Positions 58,101-64,000 of a stretch of DNA of 64,000 bases are shown here, piece by piece. The notes beneath the pieces are model-generated. The model saw only the letters and a program-made list of their open reading frames with translations, did not search any database and was not told the origin of the DNA. Origin of the DNA: Limnomonas spitsbergensis (Eukaryota; Chlorophyta; Chlorophyceae; Chlamydomonadales); NCBI GenBank assembly GCA_037349105.1, contig JAYJMM010000120.1:992001-1056000 (forward strand). Reading direction: 5' to 3'. Position 1 is the first letter of the stretch. Each line of letters begins with the position of its first letter. A program made the translations under genes and the position numbers.

Positions 58101-61100
58101 AGCACCAAGCAGAAGAAGACAGCAGGGGGGGAGGCACACCATCAAGCAGAGTCAGAAGCAGCTAAAGCTGAAGCACCAAGCAGAAGAAGACAGCAGGGGG
58201 GGGGGGGGGGGCACACCATCAAGCAGAGTCAGAAGCAGCTGAAGCAGAAGTACCAAGCACAAGAAGACAGCAGGGGGGGGGGGGCACACCATCAAGCAGA
58301 GTCAGAAGCAGCTGAAGCAGAAGTACCAAGCAGAAGAAGACAGCAGGGGGGGGGGGCACACCATCAAGCAGAGTCAGAAGCAGCTGAAGCAGAAGCACCA
58401 AGCAGAAGAAGACAGCAGGGGGGGGGGGGGGGGGGACACCATCAAGCAGAGTCAGAAGCAGCTGAAGCTGAAGCACCAAGCAGAAGAAGACAGCAAGGGG
58501 GGGGGGGGGGCACACCATCAAGCAGAGTCAGAAGCAGATGAAGCAGAAGTACCAAGCAGAAGAAGACAGCAGGGGGGGGGGGGGGGCACACCATCAAGCA
58601 GAGTGAGAAGCAGCTGAAAGAAGCACCAAGCAGAAGAAGATAGCAGGGGGGGGGCACACCATCAAGCAGAGTCAGAAGCAGCTGAAGCAGAAGCACCAAG
58701 CAGAAGAAGACAGCAGGGGGGGGGGGGCACACCATCAAGCAGAGTCAGAAGCAGCTGAAGCTGAAGCACCAAGCAGAAGAAGAAAGCAGGGGGGGGGGCA
58801 CACCATCAAGCAGAGTCAGAAGCAGCTGAAGCAGAAGTACCAAGCAGAAGAAGACAGCAAGGGGGGGGGGGGTGGCACACCATCAAGCAGAGTCAGAAGC
58901 GGCTGAAGCAGAAGCACCAAGCAGAAGAAGACAGCAGGGGGGGGGGGGGCACACCATCAAGCAGAGTCAGAAGCAGCTGAAGCTGAAGCACCAAGCAGAA
59001 GAAGACAGCAGGGGGGGGGGGGGGGTGGCACACCATCAAGCAGAGTCAGAAGCAGCTGAAGCTGAAGCACCAAGCAGAAGAAGACAGCAGGGGGGGGGCA
59101 CACCATCAAGCAGAGTCAGAAGCAGCTGAAGCAGAGGCACCACGCAGAAGAAGACAGCAGGGGGGGGGGCACACCATCAAGCAGAGTGAGAAGCAGCTGA
59201 AGCTGAAGCACCAAGCAGAAGAAGACAGCAGGGGGGGGGGCACACCATCAAGCAGAGTCAGAAGCAGCTGAAGCAGAAGTACCAAGCAGAAGAAGACAGC
59301 AAGGGGGGGGGGCACACCATCAAGCAGAGTCAGAAGCAGCTGAAGCTGAAGCACCAAGCAGAAGAAGACAGCAGGGGGGGGGGGCACACCATCAAGCAGA
59401 GTCAGAAGCAGCTGAAGCTGAAGCACCAAGCAGAAGAAGAAAGCAGGGGGGGGGGGGCACACCATCAAGCAGAGTGAGAAGCAGCTGAAGCAGAGGCACC
59501 AAGCAGAAGAAGACAGCAGGGGGGGGGGGCACACCATCAAGCAGAGTCAGAAGCAGCTGAAGCTGAAGCACCAAGCAGAAGAAGAAAGCAGGGGGGGGGG
59601 GGGGGGGGCACGCCATCAAGCAGAGTCAGAAGCAGCTGAAGCAGAGGCACCAAGCAGAAGAAGACAGCAGGGGGGGGGCACACCATCAAGCAGAGTGAGA
59701 AGCAGCTGAAGCTGAAGCACCAAGCAGAAGAAGACAGCAGGGGGGGGGGGGACACCATCAAGCAGAGTCAGAAGCAGCTGAAGCAGAAGTACCAAGCAGG
59801 AGAAGACAGCAAGGGGGGGGGCACACCATCAAGCAGAGTCAGAAGCAGCTGAAGCAGAAGCACCAAGCAGAAGAAGACAGCAGGGGGGGGGGACACCATC
59901 AAGCAGAGTCAGAAGCAGCTGAAGCTGAAGCACCAAGCAGAAGAAGACAGCAAGGGGGGGGGGGGGGCACACCATCAAGCAGAGTCAGAAGCAGCTGAAG
60001 CAGAAGTACCAAGCAGAAGAAGACAGCAGGGGGGGGGGGGGGACACCATCAAGCAGAGTCAGAAGCAGCTGAAGCAGAAGTACCAAGCAGAAGAAGACAG
60101 CAGGGGGGGGGGGGGTGGCACACCATCAAGCAGAGTCAGAAGCAGCTGAAGCAGAAGTACCAAGCAGAAGAAGACAGCAGGGGGGGGGGGGTGGCACACC
60201 ATCAAGCAGAGTCAGAAGCAGCTGAAGCTGAAGCACCAAGCAGAAGAAGACAGCAGGGGGGGGGCACACCATCAAGCAGAGTCAGAAGCAGCTGAAGCAG
60301 AGGCACCAAGCAGAACAATACAGCGGGGGGGGGGGCACACCATCAAGCAGAGTCAGAAGCAGCTGAAGCAGAAGCACCAAGCAGAAGAAGACAGCAGGGG
60401 GGGGGGCACCATCAAGCAGAGTCAGAAGCAGCTGAAGCTGAAGCACCGAGCAGAAGAAGACAGCAAGGGGGGGGGGGCACACCATCAAGCAGAGTAAGAA
60501 GCAGCTGAAGCTGAAGCACCACGCAGAAGAAGAAAGCAGGGGGGGGGGCACACCATCAAGCAGAGTCAGAAGCAGCTGAAGCTGAAGCACCAAGCAGAAG
60601 AAGACAGCAGGGGGGGTGGCACACCATCAAGCAGAGTCAGAAGCAGCTGAAGCTGAAGCACCAAGCAGAAGAAGACAGCAGGGGGGGGGGGGCACACCAT
60701 CAAGCAGAGTCAGAAGCAGCTGAAGCAGAAGTACCAAGCAGAAGAAGACAGCAAGGGGGGGGGGGCACACCATCAAGCAGAGTCAGAAGCAGCTGAAGCA
60801 GAAGCACCAAGCAGAAGAAGACAGCAGGGGGGGGGGCACCATCAAGCAGAGTCAGAAGCAGCTGAAGCTGAAGCACCAAGCAGAAGAAGAAAGCAGGGGA
60901 GGGGGCACACCATCAAGCAGAGTCAGAAGCAGCTGAAGCAGAGGCACCAAGCAGAAGAAGACAGCAGGGGGGGGGGGGGGGGCACACCATCAAGCAGAGT
61001 GAGAAGCAGCTGAAGCTGAAGCACCAAGCAGAAGAAGACAGCAGGGGGGGGGGCACACCATCAAGCAGAGTCAGAAGCAGCTGAAGCAGAAGTACCAAGC

Positions 61101-64000
61101 AGAAGAAGACATCAATGGGGGGGGGCACACCATCAAACAGAGTCAGAAGCAGCTGAAGCAGAAGCACCAAGCAGAAGAAGACAGCAGGGGGGGGGGGCAC
61201 ACCATCAAGCAGAGTCAGAAGCAGCTGAAGCTGAAGCACCAAGCAGAAGAAGACAGCAGGGGGGGGGGGCACACCATCAAGCAGAGTCAGAAGCAGCTGA
61301 AGCTGAAGCACCAAGCAGAAGAAGAAAGCAGGGGGGGGGGGCACACCATCAAGCAGAGTCAGAAGCAGCTGAAGCTGAAGCACCAAGCAGAAGAAGACAG
61401 CAGGGGGGGGGGGGGGGGCACACCATCAAGCAGAGTCAGAAGCAGCTGAAGCTGAAGCACCAAGCAGAAGAAGACAGCAGGGGGGGGGGCACACCATCAA
61501 GCAGAGTCAGAAGCAGCTGAAGCTGAAGCACCAAGCAGAAGAAGACAGCAGGGGGGGTGGACACACCATCAAGCAGAGTCAGAAGCAGCTGAAGCAGAAG
61601 CACCAAGCAGAAGAAGACAGCAGGGGGGGGCACACCATCAAGCAGAGTCAGAAGCAGCTGAAGCTGAAGCACCAAGCAGAAGAAGACAGCAGGGGGGGGG
61701 GGGCACACCATCAAGCAGAGTCAGAAGCAGCTGAAGCTGAAGCACCAAGCAGAAGAAGAAAGCAGGGGGGGGGGCACACCATCAAGCAGAGTCAGAAGCA
61801 GCTGAAGCAGAAGCACCAAGCAGAAGAAGACAGCAGGGGGGGGGGGGCACACCATCAAGCAGAGTCAGAAGCAGCTGAAGCTGAAGCACCAAGCAGAAGA
61901 AGACAGCAGGGGGGGGGCACACCATCAAGCAGAGTCAGAAGCAGCTGAAGCTGAAGCACCAAGCAGAAGAAGAAAGCAGGGGGGGGTGGGGGGCACACCA
62001 TCAAGCAGAGTCAGAAGCAGCTGAAGCAGAGGCACCAAGCAGAAGAAGACAGCAGGGGGGGGGCACACCATCAAGCAGAGTGAGAAGCAGCTGAAGCTGA
62101 AGCACCAAGCAGAAGAAGACAGCAGGGGGGGGGGGGGGGCACACCATCAAGCAGAGTCAGAAGCAGCTGAAGCAGAAGTACCAAGCAGGAGAAGACAGCA
62201 AGGGGGGGGGCACACCATCAAGCAGAGTCAGAAGCAGCTGAAGCTGAAGCACCAAGCAGAAGAAGACAGCAGGGGGGGGGGGACACCATCAAGCAGAGTC
62301 AGAAGCAGCTGAAGCTGAAGCACCAAGCAGAAGAAGACAGCAAGGGGGGGGGGGGGGGGCACACCATCAAGCAGAGTCAGAAGCAGCTGAAGCAGAAGTA
62401 CCAAGCAGAAGAAGAAAGCAGGGGAGGGGGCACACCATCAAGCAGAGTCAGAAGCAGCTGAAGCAGAAGCACCAAGCAGAAGAAGACAGCAGGGGGGGAG
62501 GCACACCATCAAGCAGAGTCAGAAGCAGCTAAAGCTGAAGCACCAAGCAGAAGAAGACAGCAGGGGGGGGGGGGGGGGGGCACACCATCAAGCAGAGTCA
62601 GAAGCAGCTGAAGCAGAAGTACCAAGCAGAAGAAGACAGCAGGGGGGGGGGGCACACCATCAAGCAGAGTCAGAAGCAGCTGAAGCAGAAGTACCAAGCA
62701 GAAGAAGACAGCAAGTGGGGGGGCACACCATCAAGCAGAGTCAGAAGCAGCTGAAGCAGAAGCACCAAGCAGAAGAAGACAGCAGGGGGGGGGGGGACAC
62801 CATCAAGCAGAGTCAGAAGCAGCTGAAGCTGAAGCACCAAGCAGAAGAAGACAGCAAGGGGGGGGGGCACACCATCAAGCAGAGTCAGAAGCAGATGAAG
62901 CAGAAGTACCAAGCAGAAGAAGACAGCAGGGGGGGGGGGGGGGGGGGGGCACACCATCAAGCAGAGTGAGAAGCAGCTGAAAGAAGCACCAAGCAGAAGA
63001 AGATAGCAGGGGGGGGGCACACCATCAAGCAGAGTCAGAAGCAGCTGAAGCAGAAGCACCAAGCAGAAGAAGACAGCAGGGGGGGGGGCACACCATCAAG
63101 CAGAGTCAGAAGCAGCTGAAGCTGAAGCACCAAGCAGAAGAAGAAAGCAGGGGGGGGGGGCACACCATCAAGCAGAGTCAGAAGCAGCTGAAGCAGAAGT
63201 ACCAAGCAGAAGAAGACAGCAAGGGGGGGGGGGGGGCACACCATCAAGCAGAGTCAGAAGCGGCTGAAGCAGAAGCACCAAGCAGAAGAAGACAGCAGGG
63301 GGGGGGGGCACACCATCAAGCAGAGTCAGAAGCAGCTGAAGCTGAAGCACCAAGCAGAAGAAGACAGCAGGGGGGGGGGGGGGGGGGGTGGCACACCATC
63401 AAGCAGAGTCAGAAGCAGCTGAAGCTGAAGCACCAAGCAGAAGAAGACAGCAGGGGGGGGGCACACCATCAAGCAGAGTCAGAAGCAGCTGAAGCAGAGG
63501 CACCACGCAGAAGAAGACAGCAGGGGGGGGGGCACACCATCAAGCAGAGTGAGAAGCAGCTGAAGCTGAAGCACCAAGCAGAAGAAGACAGCAGGGGGGG
63601 GGGGGGGCACACCATCAAGCAGAGTCAGAAGCAGCTGAAGCAGAAGTACCAAGCAGAAGAAGACAGCAAGGGGGGGGGGGCACACCATCAAGCAGAGTCA
63701 GAAGCAGCTGAAGCTGAAGCACCAAGCAGAAGAAGAAAGCAGGGGGGGGGGGGGGGGCACACCATCAAGCAGAGTCAGAAGCAGCTGAAGCAGAGGCACC
63801 AAGCAGAAGAAGACAGCAGGGGGGGGGCACACCATCAAGCAGAGTGAGAAGCAGCTGAAGCTGAAGCACCAAGCAGAAGAAGACAGCAGGGGGGGGGGGC
63901 ACACCATCAAGCAGAGTCAGAAGCAGCTGAAGCTGAAGCACCAAGCAGAAGAAGAAAGCAGGGGGGGGGGGGGGGCACACCATCAAGCAGAGTCAGAAGC
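25178..64000. repeat. 39-kb minisatellite with variable G runs (runs off the window)
   Basis: About 540 head-to-tail units. Each has some 61 nt of conserved sequence (CACACCATCAAGCAGAGTC, AGAAGCAGCTGAAGC(T/A)GAAG, (C/T)ACCAAGCAGAAGAAGACAGC) and then a G run usually 7-15 long, up to 22 (for example 34922-34943). Recurrent variants include GACATCAATGG, AGTGAGAAG, CAGAGGCACC, GCTAAAGC and CAGCGGGG. The left-edge units (25178-25340) are the most diverged. Two plus frames are open within a unit and the third has TGA in every unit; because G-run length is not kept to multiples of three, no frame persists beyond about 190 codons. The plus strand is strongly purine-biased. I read it as non-coding, probably inside an intron of the minus-strand gene that ends at 22.3 kb. 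Confidence 0.97.

Noticed and set aside
25178..64000. Many open frames of 60-190 codons on both strands of the array (for example HTIKQSQKQLK repeats, or LLQLLLTLLDGVPPP repeats that look like membrane helices)
   Set aside because: They come from the repeat being stop-free in most frames. G-run lengths are not multiples of three, so frames break at random after a few units, and there is no start context or splice evidence.
25178..64000. CRISPR array
   Set aside because: Units are directly abutting with no unique spacers; the only variable part is a G homopolymer, and the host is eukaryotic.
25178..64000. Centromeric or subtelomeric satellite
   Set aside because: The higher-order structure would allow it, but a spliced gene abuts the array with its acceptor in the terminal unit, and no telomere repeats or other centromere marks are seen. 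It is not excluded, only less supported.

Overview
The window looks like nuclear DNA of a chlorophycean (volvocalean-type) green alga. The evidence is a divergent histone H3/H4 pair whose genes each end in a histone stem-loop, GC-rich codon use in the histones, GT-AG introns in protein genes, AP2-type DNA-binding domains, an algal-style non-LTR retrotransposon ORF with RNase H, and very many C/G-rich minisatellites and CAG/GCC tracts. No bacterial or organellar features were seen. The species cannot be named from the sequence alone.

Layout. 1-3.1 kb is mostly unassignable, with one possible exon (1656-1814) and one copy of a dispersed repeat. 3.15-4.25 kb is the H3 (minus) / H4 (plus) pair around a 245-bp shared promoter. 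4.3-6.7 kb has repeats and no convincing gene. 6.7-11.05 kb is a minus-strand multi-exon gene of unknown function, reconstructed here from phase-compatible splice sites; it contains an internal exon-intron duplication and an Ala/Pro/Gly repeat exon. 11.1-12.2 kb is stacked minisatellites, including a 42-bp C-rich array. 12.7-15.6 kb holds dispersed repeats and an orphan ORF. 15.77-16.29 kb has two exons of a minus-strand AP2-domain gene. 16.6-17.6 kb is small repeats and a tRNA-like SINE fragment. 17.6-21.85 kb is a retroelement: a pyrimidine-rich tandem 5' region, then an 834-codon ORF with RNase H, a CCHC knuckle and a restriction-like endonuclease, but no reverse transcriptase. 22.0-22.34 kb has inverted/direct repeats. 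22.35-25.17 kb is a second AP2-like minus-strand gene: four internal exons join in frame, with a possible terminal exon.

25.18-64.0 kb (61 percent of the window, running off its end) is one uninterrupted minisatellite of roughly 540 units. Each unit is about 61 nt of fairly constant sequence plus a G run of about 6-22. It carries nested higher-order duplications of about 4.1 kb, and a block that recurs with a 19.02-kb offset.

The main observation is the contact between that array and the AP2-like gene. The 5'-most visible exon of the gene begins at the last, diverged repeat unit. On the gene's strand that unit supplies the C-run, pyrimidine tract and AG of the 3' splice site, and every array unit carries the same arrangement (CTGAC, C-run, pyrimidine tract, CAG). 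The array may therefore be an amplified intron 3' end lying inside an intron at least 38.8 kb long, offering hundreds of decoy acceptors. This is an inference from sequence and needs transcript evidence.
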